Positions 44,078-53,621 of a stretch of 53,932 nt of DNA are shown in pieces. Both the position numbers and the translations under genes were made by a program. The notes beneath the pieces were generated by a model. It was not told the origin of the DNA. It ran no database searches and saw nothing but the letters and a program-made list of their open reading frames with translations. Within the stretch, counting starts at the first letter, position 1. Each line of letters begins with the position of its first letter. The stretch comes from Acidobacteriaceae bacterium (GTDB lineage Bacteria > Acidobacteriota > Terriglobia > Terriglobales > Acidobacteriaceae): positions 1-53,932 of the forward strand of contig PKXQ01000140.1 of the NCBI GenBank assembly GCA_003132405.1, in the 5' to 3' direction.

Positions 44078-45871
44078 TTACTCAAGCGAGAAGACGACCA
44101 ACGTTCCTCCCAGGTTGGTGTAGTCGGAAAGGGTGTGGGTCAGGCCGACTGCGCCCAGTCCCTCAGACCCCTTGGTGAGCCCTTCTGCCAACCCAATGGC
44201 TGCCCAGCCACCTACCCCGGTCAGCACGGCAACGTACTGCTTGCCGTCGTGCATGTAGGTCATAGGATTGCCGATAATGCCCGAGGGCGCGTGGAATTTG
44301 TACAGTACTTTCCCGGACGACTCATCGACCGCCCGGAACCAGCCGTCCAGCGTGCCAGCAAAAAGCACGCCGCCATCGGTGGTCAGCGGGCCGCTGTAAT
44401 CCTGGAACATATCGTTGATGACCCACTTGGTCTCGCCCGACACCGCGTCAAAGGCAAAAAGCCGCCCCCGGACATCGCCGTGATCGGCCGGGAACATGTT
44501 CAGAATCGCTCCCACATACGGGAAGCCACCCTTGTACTTCACGCTGAATGCCTGGTAGTCCATGCAGATGTGGTTGCTGGCCACGTAAAAAAGTTTGGTA
44601 TTGGGATCGTAGGAGACCGGTTGGTGGTTCTTGGCGCCCATAGCGGCCGGGCAGATGTCTTTTACGTTGACATCGGACTTGGTCATCTTCGCCGGATCCA
44701 GAACCGGGCGCCCCGTCTTCAGATCAACCTCCGAGGCCCAGTTGGTGGAGGGATCAAATTTGTTGGCCCGCAGCAGCTTCCCATTCCGCCGGTCGAGCAC
44801 GTAGGCAAAACCGTTGCGATCAAAATGAGTAAGAGTCGGGACGGTTTGGCCATCAACGGCACTATCCGTAAGGACGCTCTCATTAACGCCGTCGTAATCC
44901 CAGGCATCGTGAGGCGTCATCTGATAGGCCCACGCCGCCACTCCCGTGTCGGGATTGCGGGCAATAAGAGTGGTGGACCATTTGTTGTCCCCCGGTCGCT
45001 GTGTGGGATTCCACGTACCCGGATTGCCGGTTCCGTAGTAAACAAGGTTGAGGGTGGGATCGTAGGAGTACCATCCCCACGTCGTGCCGCCGCCCAGCTT
45101 CCATTCATCCCCCTGCCACGTCTTGACGCTGGAATCCTTACCTACCGGCGCCTGGGTCGCGCCATCAATCGTTTTCGCACCGTCGAACTTAATATCCTCG
45201 TCGGACCCGACGCTGTAGGCGCGCCACGCCATCTTGCCAGTAGTTAGATCGTAGGCGGTGAGGAAGCCCCGGACACCGAACTCTCCGCCAGAGATGCCGA
45301 CGATGACTTTGTCATGCACCACCAGCGGAGCCATGGTCATGGTTTGCCCCTGCTCGGGATCGCCATTCTGAACCTTCCAAATAACCTGGCCGGTCTTGGC
45401 ATCGAGAGCGTACACGCGCGTGTCCAGCGTGGTGGCAAGAATTTTTCCGTCCGCATAGGCGAGACCGCGGTTGACCACATCGCAGCAGGCAACCGAGGGC
45501 GCAAACTTGTCCTGCTCCGGAGCGAACTTCCACGCCATCCGTCCAATGTTGTCCAGATCAACAGCATAAATAAAGTTCGGGTACGAACTCTCGAAGTACA
45601 TCATGTTGCCAACAACGAGGGGCTGGCCTTCCTGCCCCCGCAGCGTGCCCGTGGACATGGTCCAGGCCACTTTTAGTTTTGCGGCGTTATCCACCGTGAT
45701 CTGACTCAGCTTGCTGTGGCGGGTGCCATGATAGTTGCCCAGTGGAATGACCCACTGATTGGGATCCTGGGACAGAGTGTCAGGTCCGTCCGCCCAAGCG
45801 ATAGTAGAAATAGCCGCCATGGACGCAAAGAGTGCAACGGTCAGGCAGAAGCAGTTTCTCATCCATTTCAT
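44078..45871 (-). CDS. xoxF: Lanthanide-dependent methanol dehydrogenase XoxF (PQQ)
   Basis: A 597-residue periplasmic quinoprotein with a signal peptide (cleaved near AWA), eight Trp-docking propeller blades and the vicinal disulfide Cys129-Cys130 (ACCDVVNRG). The active site HDAWDYDGVN has the catalytic Asp325 plus Asp327. The second Asp is the marker of lanthanide-using XoxF; MxaF has Ala there. It oxidises methanol to formaldehyde (or further), passing electrons to cytochrome. GGAGGA precedes ATG 45871; an in-frame start 40 codons upstream was rejected. The operon runs formaldehyde dehydrogenase, HbpS-like, xoxF, cytochrome. No mxa genes are present. Confidence 0.95.
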   Translation of the reverse strand: MKWMRNCFCLTVALFASMAAISTIAWADGPDTLSQDPNQWVIPLGNYHGTRHSKLSQITVDNAAKLKVAWTMSTGTLRGQEGQPLVVGNMMYFESSYPNFIYAVDLDNIGRMAWKFAPEQDKFAPSVACCDVVNRGLAYADGKILATTLDTRVYALDAKTGQVIWKVQNGDPEQGQTMTMAPLVVHDKVIVGISGGEFGVRGFLTAYDLTTGKMAWRAYSVGSDEDIKFDGAKTIDGATQAPVGKDSSVKTWQGDEWKLGGGTTWGWYSYDPTLNLVYYGTGNPGTWNPTQRPGDNKWSTTLIARNPDTGVAAWAYQMTPHDAWDYDGVNESVLTDSAVDGQTVPTLTHFDRNGFAYVLDRRNGKLLRANKFDPSTNWASEVDLKTGRPVLDPAKMTKSDVNVKDICPAAMGAKNHQPVSYDPNTKLFYVASNHICMDYQAFSVKYKGGFPYVGAILNMFPADHGDVRGRLFAFDAVSGETKWVINDMFQDYSGPLTTDGGVLFAGTLDGWFRAVDESSGKVLYKFHAPSGIIGNPMTYMHDGKQYVAVLTGVGGWAAIGLAEGLTKGSEGLGAVGLTHTLSDYTNLGGTLVVFSLE

Positions 45872-45974
45872 GTTGAAATCCTCCACACGAATTTCTCTCC
45901 CCGTGTTCTGAAAACCAATATGCAACCGAGAACTCACAGCGCTTGCCGTGATGAAATACGGACGCAAAAATGCT

Positions 45975-46367
45975 CTAGAACGCCGCCGCACCGGCTTCGG
46001 CGACAGCGTGGTCCTGATCGCCAGAGCCTCCGCTCACCCCGATGGAGCCCACCACCTTGCCGCCACGCTTCAGCGGGATACCACCGGCGAAGATCATAAT
46101 CTTGCCGTTGTTCGAGGCATGGATACCGAAAAACTGCCCGCCTGACTGCGAGTGAGTGGCGAGATCCTTGGTGGCGATGTCGAAAGCCCGCGAGGTGTAG
46201 GCCTTCTTGATGGAGATGTCGATGCTGCCCAGCCATGCGCCATCCATGCGGACATGCGATACCAAGTTGCCGCCTTCGTCAGCCACGGCGATATTCATGG
46301 GTTGACCGATATCCTTAGATTTCTTTTCTGCTGCCGCGATTACACGGCGCGCGTCTTCCAGAGTCAT
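45975..46367 (-). CDS. HbpS/GlcG-like haem-binding protein (DUF336)
   Basis: A 130-residue protein with the GlcG/HbpS fold: MTLEDARRVIAAAEKKSKDI, then PMNIAVADEGGNLVSHVRMD and GKIMIFAGGIPLKRGGKVVG, ending GSGDQDHAVAEAGAAAF. Family members bind haem or act as accessory proteins, and they often sit beside PQQ-dependent alcohol dehydrogenases, as here between formaldehyde dehydrogenase and xoxF. No signal peptide is visible, so its location is uncertain. AAAGGA precedes the ATG. Its exact role in methanol oxidation is not established. Confidence 0.85.
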   Translation of the reverse strand: MTLEDARRVIAAAEKKSKDIGQPMNIAVADEGGNLVSHVRMDGAWLGSIDISIKKAYTSRAFDIATKDLATHSQSGGQFFGIHASNNGKIMIFAGGIPLKRGGKVVGSIGVSGGSGDQDHAVAEAGAAAF

Positions 46368-46466
46368 GATCGATTCCTTTCGGGATTGAATTAATTAACA
46401 AGACTGCAGCGTACTTTCTCAATACAACAACAAAACCCAGCGGAACGTTTCGCATGCAATCGGGAA

Positions 46467-46502
46467 GAGCCCACACCCCCAAGAAAAAGGGGCGTGGGGC
46501 TC
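46467..46502 (-). terminator. Terminator or attenuator between formaldehyde dehydrogenase and the HbpS-like gene
   Basis: gagccc-ac-acccc pairs with ggggcgtggggctc (one mismatch and one bulge) around a caagaaaaa loop, just after the formaldehyde dehydrogenase stop on the minus strand. It probably reduces read-through into the rest of the operon. Confidence 0.6.
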
Positions 46503-46514
46503 TCGAGATCCCGG

Positions 46515-47705
46515 TTACGCCGCGATCGAACCGTGCGGGTCCAGCACAAACTTCTTCGCGGCTCCTTTGTCGAAGTCCTTGTAACCTTGAACCGCCTCTT
46601 CCAGCTTTACGACGGTGACGTTGACGGCCTTGGCGATTTTGATCTTGTCGTGCAGGATGGCCATCATCAACTGCCGGTTGTACTTCAGCACGGGACATTG
46701 GCCAGTGGTGAAGACGTGCGATTTCGCCCATCCCAGGCCGATGCGGATGCTGAGATTTCCATGCTGGGCAGCCTTGTCCACTCCACCGGGATCGTCGGTT
46801 ACATAGAGACCGGGGATGCCGAGAGCGCCGCCCGCGCGACAAATCGTCATTAACGAATTCAGCACGGTGGCGGGAGCTTCCGTTTTTGCATCATGGCCGT
46901 GGCCTCGGGCTTCGAAGCCGACGCAATCCACTGCGCAGTCCACCTCCGGAACTTTGAGGATCTGGGCAATCTGATCGCCGACAGAGGCATCCTTGGAGAC
47001 ATCGACGGTCTCGCACCCAAAACTCCTGGCTTGCGCCAGCCGCTCGGGGATGAGGTCGCCTACAATCACGACGGCGGCTCCCAGCAACTGGCACGCGGCC
47101 GCGCAGGCGAGCCCAACCGGACCTGCGCCGGCAACGTAGACCGTCGCTCCCGGGCCGACCCCCGCGCTGACTGCGCCGTGATAGCCCGTTGGCAAAATGT
47201 CAGAGAGACATGTTAGATCCCTAATCTTCGACATGGCTTGAGCTTTGTTGGGGAACTTCAGCAGGTTAAAGTCGGCGTAAGGGACCATGACATAGTCAGC
47301 CTGACCGCCAACCCATCCGCCCATGTCCACATAACCGTAGGCGGCGCCAGGACGAGCCGGGTTTACGTTCAGACAGATGCCGGTGGCGCGCTCCTTACAG
47401 TTTCGACACCGGCCGCAGGCAATGTTAAACGGCACAGAAACCAGGTCGCCAACCGCGATGAACTCAACGTCCCTCCCGGATTCGATGACTTCACCAGTGA
47501 TCTCGTGCCCCAGCACAAGTCCTTTGGGCGCGGTGGTCCGACCCCGGACCATATGCTGGTCGCTGCCGCAAATGTTAGTGGAAACAATTTTGAGAATGAC
47601 GCCGTGTTCGCATTTGCGATTCCCAAGTTCCAGCTTCGGAAAATCGATACTCTGAATTTCTACGACGCCGGGGCCCATATAAGCTACCCCACGGTTGCTT
47701 GCCAT
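46515..47705 (-). CDS. Formaldehyde dehydrogenase, glutathione-independent (zinc-dependent)
   Basis: A 396-residue medium-chain dehydrogenase with the catalytic-zinc ligands Cys46 (NICGSD) and His67-Glu68 (GHE). The structural-zinc Cys are at 97, 100, 103 and 111, followed by the NAD-binding GAGPVGLACAAA. The extended C-terminal part (GVDKAAQHGNLSIRIGLGWA) matches the Pseudomonas-type glutathione-independent enzyme, known there as FdhA. It oxidises formaldehyde to formate with NAD. It is the first gene of the minus-strand C1 operon, with AAGGAGGG before its ATG. Direct product channel: XoxF supplies formaldehyde and the opposite operon takes formate. Confidence 0.9.
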   Translation of the reverse strand: MASNRGVAYMGPGVVEIQSIDFPKLELGNRKCEHGVILKIVSTNICGSDQHMVRGRTTAPKGLVLGHEITGEVIESGRDVEFIAVGDLVSVPFNIACGRCRNCKERATGICLNVNPARPGAAYGYVDMGGWVGGQADYVMVPYADFNLLKFPNKAQAMSKIRDLTCLSDILPTGYHGAVSAGVGPGATVYVAGAGPVGLACAAACQLLGAAVVIVGDLIPERLAQARSFGCETVDVSKDASVGDQIAQILKVPEVDCAVDCVGFEARGHGHDAKTEAPATVLNSLMTICRAGGALGIPGLYVTDDPGGVDKAAQHGNLSIRIGLGWAKSHVFTTGQCPVLKYNRQLMMAILHDKIKIAKAVNVTVVKLEEAVQGYKDFDKGAAKKFVLDPHGSIAA

Positions 47706-48113
47706 GCGCTTACCCTCCTTGGATTTCGTGCCGCACTCGATGTTTCCCTATGCAGAGAACCGAACAGATAGAAACGATTGGACCCTCAGCTGACGAGAAT
47801 TCGGTGCCGCCGGCAGACCTGAATGTTGACATGAATGTTGACAAAAATTGTTGATTCCGGTTGCGGGAGAGGATTATACGCGGACTGACCAATCAGTACA
47901 AATTATTCGATTGCCGACCGGGGCGGGCAAGCCGGAGACCATTCAAGCCAGAAGTCGGCTGGGAAGTTTCACCACACCGGTCTCGATAAACGATAGATAG
48001 ATCCCTATCGGGACTGCCCCCAAGCAGAAATGTGGGGATGCGCAGGTCCGTGTGGTCGGCGCAGTTTCGATAGGGTCGTTTTGAAGTGAGCGACTAGTGG
48101 GTATCGAGTGAGT
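47706..48113. other. Upstream region of the C1 operon with tandem 12-mers
   Basis: No gene. It includes the tandem repeat at 47820-47843, likely regulatory for the minus-strand operon. Confidence 0.45.
47820..47843. repeat. Exact tandem 12-bp repeat upstream of the C1 operon
   Basis: TGAATGTTGACA occurs twice back to back, 115-138 bases upstream of the formaldehyde dehydrogenase ATG. The exact identity and position suggest a regulator-binding site; the embedded TTGACA could also serve as a -35 box on the plus strand. Confidence 0.55.
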
Positions 48114-48554
48114 TTACATGCGTCCCGACAAAAACACAGCGGGGTACACGAGGCCGGTGGCGTCTGCCATCAGAATGCGGGAGCGGGGCTGATTGAGTGC
48201 CTGGAGAGCCGGGTCCAGTTGGTACGGCACCAAATTCATGACACCACGGTGTCCGAGATGTATGAGTTCGTCGTTCGGAATACTCCGGCGTCGGTGGCTC
48301 TCCAAGTACAGCACAGCATCGTTATAGGTCCGGCTTGTGTCTGGCACGAGCACGGTGTTCGCGGGATCAAGGACCTCGATGTCCTCTTCCAGCTCTGATA
48401 GGAACACCATGCAGACTGTGACGAGGAAGGATTGCGTCGAGGCGGCGACACCGTCGATTGCCAGAAAGACGCGGTTTCGCCTCTTAGCGCAAAGAGGGAT
48501 AAGCCGCCAGTACGGCTTCACGGTCGATTCCCTTTGCGGTTCGCCGCTCTGCAT
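48114..48554 (-). pseudogene. SNF2/DEAD-type helicase, truncated at the Walker A motif
   Basis: The minus-strand frame gives FLAIDGVAASTQSFLVTVCM, then HLGHRGVMNLVPYQLDPALQ and ALNQPRSRILMADATGL. The last part is the Q-motif-like segment and the start of the Walker A motif of large SNF2-type helicases, such as those in phage-defence systems. The normal continuation GKT is replaced by VYPAVFLSGRM. The protein therefore stops exactly where ATP binding should begin. N-terminal parts before 48554 are also missing or in another frame. It is a remnant. Confidence 0.5.
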
Positions 48555-49125
48555 CCGCGATGAGCACGTGATCTACCGTCAATGGAAGGCGCTCACTAAG
48601 CCAACCAAGTGGGGCATATACGCCGAGAGATTGGCGGCGCTGAAGGTTGGCAAATCGTTTGAGATCGCCGATTACCCGCACAGCCAGACTTGAGATTTCC
48701 AAACTGCGTGGGCATCGGCGGGAATCGACCTGCCCGGTTGGTAAGATTCACAGTGCGCCGTCTTTCTGGCAGCACGGGAGTCAGGATCACGAAGATCGGA
48801 ACATGGAGTATCAAGGCAGACGGAAGGATGAAACCATGACCCGCTGGGGTCTCGCGCACCCAACGGGAAGCCGATTTGCAAGGGGATTTGCCTGCCGGGA
48901 TGGGTTCAGGTCGGCTCCAGCGTTTCAGAGGTCGTGGGAGCCTTTGTGGCCAGTCTGGCGGGCATGTGACGGCACCATGATGACCGGGCGTTTGCGGGCC
49001 GATAGGCGTTGCCTGTCCCACTGTGCGTATTGATAACACGTAACTTACTAATTCGAGATACCGCTTGCAGCGCTCGTTCCGCCCGTCCCGCTCTGCAACC
49101 AGTTCGCCGTCGTCAGTGGCGCGCC
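48555..49125. other. Remnant region, no intact gene
   Basis: Fragments only, on the minus strand: a peptide ending AVLAAYPSLR (48484-48702) that may belong to the broken helicase, and DGELVAERDGRNERCKRYLE (near 49030-49120), in open frames without starts. Copy B of the repeat at 48884 is included. Confidence 0.35.
48884..48994. repeat. Diverged repeat, copy B (partner at 199-311)
   Basis: See 199-311. On the minus strand it encodes ARLATKAPTTSETLEPT and stop, matching the tail in copy A. The flanks outside about 110 bases are unrelated. Confidence 0.5.
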
Positions 49126-49251
49126 TTAGACGGGGTCGGTCTGAGCCTGGAGCGGAAGAACTACTCCGGCTGTAAGAATGAAAAGGGCGAGCATGGTAAG
49201 CGCGAATGCGGCCATGCGGAATTTCGTAACCTGTTGGCGAATGCAATTCAC
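49126..49251 (-). CDS. Very short secreted peptide
   Basis: A 41-residue frame from GTG 49251 (AGGAGAGG upstream) gives MNCIRQQVTKFRMAAFALTM and a hydrophobic stretch LALFILTAGVVLPLQAQ, then TDPV and TAA. This is a signal peptide with almost no mature part, so it may be a truncated secreted protein or a membrane micro-protein. The ribosome-binding site is good, so it is probably expressed. Confidence 0.5.
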   Translation of the reverse strand: MNCIRQQVTKFRMAAFALTMLALFILTAGVVLPLQAQTDPV

Positions 49252-49443
49252 AGTTCCTCTCCTGAGAGTCTGATTTGTTGACATTTTGGGAAACGTGGCG
49301 AAAGCCGCGTATCTATTCCTGCGCGTTCCCGGCGAGGAACGAGTTATTGTCGGTCTCGATCAGCAGCAGTTCTTTTCCGCCATCCGCCGACTCCCTGCGT
49401 AGTTCATCACTTTATTTGGTTCAGCTTACTTAGTTCGGCTTGC

Positions 49444-51072
49444 TTAGTTCACCGTGAACTTCGCCGAACTGCTGGCGCTGCCTCCCTTGGTGGTAACCGC
49501 AATCTTGCCGGTCTTCCCGCCCGTGGGCACGTCAGCGGTCACCTGCGTGTCTAAGTTCACCGTGAATTTGGTCGCTGCCACTCCGTCAAAGGTCACCTTC
49601 GTGGTCTGCGTCAGTCCGGTTCCCGTAATCGTCACCGCAGTTCCCACCGGGCCACTTGGAGGAGTGAATTCTTTGACGGTCGGCAGCACGCTGAACGTCT
49701 TCGTACTCGTAAGCGTCGTCCCGCCGGTGGTCACCGTTACCGATCCAGTCAGCGCTCCCGCAGGAACGGTCGCGGAGATATACGTCGAGCCCGTCACCGC
49801 TATCTTCGTTGCCGCGACCCCGCCGAACTCAACCACCGAAGACTTGCTGAAACCCTGGCCGAGGATTTCAACTGCGGAGAGCTCCTTGCCCGAAGTGCTC
49901 ATCAGGCTTACGAACGGCCCGAGGCCCATGTCCAGGCTGTAGAGCACGCCGCATTCGCAAGCGCCGCCGCCGTTAGAAGTAGCGCCATAGAACTTGCCAT
50001 CTGGGTCCTGTCTCAAAGGGGTCGACGGATTGTCTCCGTCCGTATCGACAAATGTGTGGACAAGGGTGAATGTTCCAGTCGTCGTGATGTTGTAAATCGT
50101 TCCATAAGCTCCGGAGCTTCCAGAGGCCGTCACGCCATACAATTTCCCATCTGTGCCCTGCACCAGGCTGGAGTTAGGCGGGGAGGTGTCCCCGCTAGGG
50201 GAGTTGTAGAGCACGCTATAGTCGCCGCCCGATGTGATTTTGAAGATCACTCCCGCCGATCCGCCATCGCCCCCGCAAGGCGCTGTGCCGTAGAAGTTTC
50301 CGTCGCTCGCTTGGATCAGGCCGGTGCTCGGACTGCACCCATCAGTGCCGGTGAAGCTGTGGAGCACGGTAACGGCGCCTGACGAAGTCATTTTGAAGAC
50401 GACACCCATGTTGTTCGCCCCCCCTGCAACGGCGACACCATAGAAATCTCCATCGGTGCCTTGTACCAGAGGTGCATCAACATTCTGGCCATCGGAGCCA
50501 GTGAACGTGTGGATCGTCTTGAACACCCCTTTGGAGGTGACCGAGTACGCGGTGCTGTTGGGAACACCTATTGAGCTTGTCGTCCCATAGAAAGTGCCGT
50601 CCGTGGCCTCGATCGGCGGCCCGACGGGAAAATCCCCGTCGGCGTTGCCTGTGAAACTGTGAAGCACGGTCAGAACGCCCTTCGGCGTTACCTTGTACAC
50701 CGTTCCGACGCCGTTGGCGCCACCAATAACGGTTGCGCCATAAAAGTTCCCATCCGTGCCCAGCGTCACACCGGCGTAGGGGCCACCGCCAACGTTATTC
50801 ACCAAGGTCACCGCTCCCGCAGTGGTAAAGCTGAACACTCCTTGGAATGCGCCGGTGGAAAGATCCGTGGTGTACAGCTGGCCATTGCGCCCCAGGGCGA
50901 TTGCTAGTCCCTGTGGAATTGCAATTCCAGGATCGCCGGTGGCCTCGTAAAGTACGGTGAGGGTTTGGGCCTGGGCCGGGATCGCTGTCGCGGCAACGGC
51001 CACTACGAACATGGCGAGAACAAGTGCCGTGCCAATGCGAAGCGATTTACTTGCGCGCTGAACGTAATTCAT
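49444..51072 (-). CDS. Secreted GloVer-repeat protein with two IPT/TIG domains
   Basis: A 542-residue protein. Signal peptide MNYVQRASKSLRIGTALVLA, cleaved near AQA. Then about six or seven tandem GloVer-type repeats with the pattern L.Q..DG.FYG....GG (for example LIQASDGNFYGTAPCGGDGG). Two C-terminal IPT/TIG domains follow (VKEFTPPSGPVGTAVTITGT and the preceding one). It is a surface or secreted adhesive-type protein of acidobacteria; ligand unknown. AGGAGG precedes ATG 51072; an upstream in-frame start 175 codons earlier was rejected. It is divergent from the regulator at 51335, which may control it. Confidence 0.85.
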   Translation of the reverse strand: MNYVQRASKSLRIGTALVLAMFVVAVAATAIPAQAQTLTVLYEATGDPGIAIPQGLAIALGRNGQLYTTDLSTGAFQGVFSFTTAGAVTLVNNVGGGPYAGVTLGTDGNFYGATVIGGANGVGTVYKVTPKGVLTVLHSFTGNADGDFPVGPPIEATDGTFYGTTSSIGVPNSTAYSVTSKGVFKTIHTFTGSDGQNVDAPLVQGTDGDFYGVAVAGGANNMGVVFKMTSSGAVTVLHSFTGTDGCSPSTGLIQASDGNFYGTAPCGGDGGSAGVIFKITSGGDYSVLYNSPSGDTSPPNSSLVQGTDGKLYGVTASGSSGAYGTIYNITTTGTFTLVHTFVDTDGDNPSTPLRQDPDGKFYGATSNGGGACECGVLYSLDMGLGPFVSLMSTSGKELSAVEILGQGFSKSSVVEFGGVAATKIAVTGSTYISATVPAGALTGSVTVTTGGTTLTSTKTFSVLPTVKEFTPPSGPVGTAVTITGTGLTQTTKVTFDGVAATKFTVNLDTQVTADVPTGGKTGKIAVTTKGGSASSSAKFTVN

Positions 51073-51334
51073 TGACAGCCTCCTGAAACCCCGCGAATAT
51101 CTGTTGCTCTTTCCACGGCGCCCAATCTGCCCTAAAATGGGGGCCGTGGTCAATCTTCCGAGCGTGATCCGTGCGTGCTGTGAGTGTGACGCGCTAAGGG
51201 TTTTGTTTGCAGTACAATGCACGAAGTTGTTGCTTGGGGAATGAGGCGCAAGGGCGCCCCGAAACGGACGCGAAGCGAGACAAAGTTTGCTTCCGCCGTC
51301 AATTGTTTGATGGTAGACTTGCGGTCTCCCCCCG

Positions 51335-53323
51335 ATGCGACTCCGTTCTATGCCTGCCAACTCGCTGAATCGGACGCCCAATACGGTCGTACTGTTCGGG
51401 GTTTTCGAGGCCGACTTGCGCTCGGATGAGTTGCGCAAAAACGGAGTCAAGGTCAGGATCCAGGACCTGCCCTTTCGCGCCCTGAAGCTCTTGTTGAGCC
51501 GTCCGAACGACGTCATCACGCGCGAGGAATTCCGACAGGCGCTGTGGCCCGACGACGTGTTCGTCGATTTCGATCTCGGGATCCGCAGCGCCATCAAACG
51601 CGTGCGCGACGCGCTCGGAGATTCGGCCGAGAATCCAATCTTCGTTGCGACCGTCGACCGCCGCGGCTACCGCTGGATTGCTCCCACGCATGTATCGGAG
51701 GCTGCATTCGCAGCGCGGGCGAGGAGTCCAGAATCGGAAGATTCCGACCCGGCGTCTGGCGCTAATGCAAGGGGTGTCGAAACCCTGGCTCTGGACTCAG
51801 CGACACAAACAACAAAAAAGACCGTCCGGATAGCGGGCTTGGTAGGGGGGCTGGCAATCGTAATGGCCGTGGTTTTGCTGCGAGGAACCGGCTGGAAGCA
51901 GCGGCTATTCGGCAATCCGGACTCCAGCGTCCTCCGCTCTGTGGCTGTGCTGCCGTTCCAGAATGCGGGCTCCGATAAAGACGCCGATTTTCTACGGCTC
52001 GCCTTGCCAGACGAGGTCGCAAACGTTTTAAGTTATGTGCCATCGCTCTCGATACGTCCCTTTGCCAGTACGAGCAGGTACAGCGGGCCGAACTTGGACT
52101 TGCAACAGGCTGGCCGGGAGATGGGGGTAACTTCCATCGTAACGGGACACTACCTCAGCGCAGGCGATCAATTAGAGGTCACCTTGGAAGCGGTAGATGT
52201 TGCCAACAACCGCAGTGTTTGGCGAGATACCATCAGCGTCGCAGCCTCAGACAAAATAGCGATGCGGGAACAAATCACGTCGCAGGTTCGGCAGGGTCTT
52301 GTCCCCGTCCTGGGAGGATCAGCGGCCCCTTGGGAGGCGGGGACTCGACCCAAGAGCGAAGAGGCCTACGATTTATATTTGCGCAGCATCGCGGTTCCGC
52401 ACGATGTTGCTCCCACGAAGGATGCAATCGCGATGCTGGAGCGTGCCGTGGGTATTGACCCCGGTTACGCGCCCGCTTGGGCGGCTCTGGGGATGCGGTA
52501 TTACTACGGAGCCATCTTTGGAGACGGAGGGGAAGCAATGCTCAAGCGTTCGGATTCGGCATTCGAACGCGCATTGGCGCTCGATCCGAACTTGATTTCT
52601 GCCGCTGGGGCGCTGATTACTAACCAGGCGGATCGCGGCAACATTGGAACCGCCTACGCGCAAGCGTCAGTCCTGGTTAAACGACGACCGGAGAGCGCCT
52701 CAGCCCACTTCGTTCTCGGCTATGTGCTGCGCTATGCCGGGTTGCTGGATGAGGCGGCACGAGAATGCGACACCGCCATCAAGCTGGATCGGGGCAACTA
52801 CCAATTTCGGTCGTGCTCTTGGGTTTTTAGTCGGCTAGGTGAACCACAGAGGGCAATGGAGTTTGTTGGCCTCGATGCGGGCTCGGATTGGGCTGCAAGA
52901 CAAACAGCCTTTATCCTTATTGGCCAAGGCAAACTGGCCGAGGCGCGGCACAGCATCCAGAGAGTGTCGCACACTCCTCTGATGGGTCACGATCTGCTTC
53001 AGGCGTGCCTTGACCCCCAACAGGCATCTCAATTAGAGGGAAGCGCTCAAGAGGTCGAAACCGCCGCGCTAGCGGGAGTTGATGCGGAGCCTCGATATGT
53101 CTTCGGAACATTGCTGTCGTACTGCGGGCAGAAGGATGCCGCCTTACGTTTGTTGAGAAGCGCCATAGAACACAATTATTGCGCCTATCAGACTTTGCAA
53201 TCAGACCCTATGCTGGTGAAGCTCCGAGGAACTCCTGAGTTCGCCGCATTATTGTCGTCGGCGAAAGACTGCCAGAACAAATTCCTTGTACAGCGAGAAC
53301 AGAGACGAATCCTTAGCCCGTGA
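51335..53323 (+). CDS. Winged-helix transmembrane regulator with TPR domain (CadC/TolB-like)
   Basis: A 662-residue protein. N-terminal OmpR/CadC-type winged helix (about 20-105, FGVFEADLRSDELRKNGVKV, then RRGYRWIAP), a Ser/Glu-rich linker and one transmembrane helix near 170-188 (GLVGGLAIVMAVVLL). A periplasmic part follows, with TolB-like and TPR repeats (about 200-650, AVGIDPGYAPAWAALGMRYY). It is probably a one-component sensor that binds DNA in the cytosol and senses outside signals. Such proteins are multiplied in acidobacteria. Start ATG 51335 or 51350. It is divergent from the GloVer gene. Confidence 0.85.
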   Translation: MRLRSMPANSLNRTPNTVVLFGVFEADLRSDELRKNGVKVRIQDLPFRALKLLLSRPNDVITREEFRQALWPDDVFVDFDLGIRSAIKRVRDALGDSAENPIFVATVDRRGYRWIAPTHVSEAAFAARARSPESEDSDPASGANARGVETLALDSATQTTKKTVRIAGLVGGLAIVMAVVLLRGTGWKQRLFGNPDSSVLRSVAVLPFQNAGSDKDADFLRLALPDEVANVLSYVPSLSIRPFASTSRYSGPNLDLQQAGREMGVTSIVTGHYLSAGDQLEVTLEAVDVANNRSVWRDTISVAASDKIAMREQITSQVRQGLVPVLGGSAAPWEAGTRPKSEEAYDLYLRSIAVPHDVAPTKDAIAMLERAVGIDPGYAPAWAALGMRYYYGAIFGDGGEAMLKRSDSAFERALALDPNLISAAGALITNQADRGNIGTAYAQASVLVKRRPESASAHFVLGYVLRYAGLLDEAARECDTAIKLDRGNYQFRSCSWVFSRLGEPQRAMEFVGLDAGSDWAARQTAFILIGQGKLAEARHSIQRVSHTPLMGHDLLQACLDPQQASQLEGSAQEVETAALAGVDAEPRYVFGTLLSYCGQKDAALRLLRSAIEHNYCAYQTLQSDPMLVKLRGTPEFAALLSSAKDCQNKFLVQREQRRILSP

Positions 53324-53621
53324 AGGAACGAGCCCTCAGCAACGGGAGTTGCCAACAACATTTCGGTAAAGCGAACGCTGCACATTTATCTGAAGATTGT
53401 CGAAGTCAACGTCCGCCCATTTCAGCGCAAGGAGTTCGCTGCGTCGTAACTAGAGATGACGGTCCTCTCGATGTCTTGAAGCATCTGCATATGAACTAGC
53501 TTAGCTACTTTCCGTCGCAAAAATGAGGTATGAGAGCAGCGCAGACCGCGAGGCAGAACCCTGGGGCTGGAGCCAGAGTGTTCAGTTTGCACAGTGGTAC
53601 TCAGAAAAGTAATAAAACATT
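53324..53621. other. Intergenic, no supported gene
   Basis: Nothing recognised; it contains the likely promoter of the TIR gene. Confidence 0.35.

Noticed and set aside
44135..45247. 370-codon plus-strand frame opposite xoxF
   Set aside because: Shadow of xoxF codon bias, without a start signal or family similarity.
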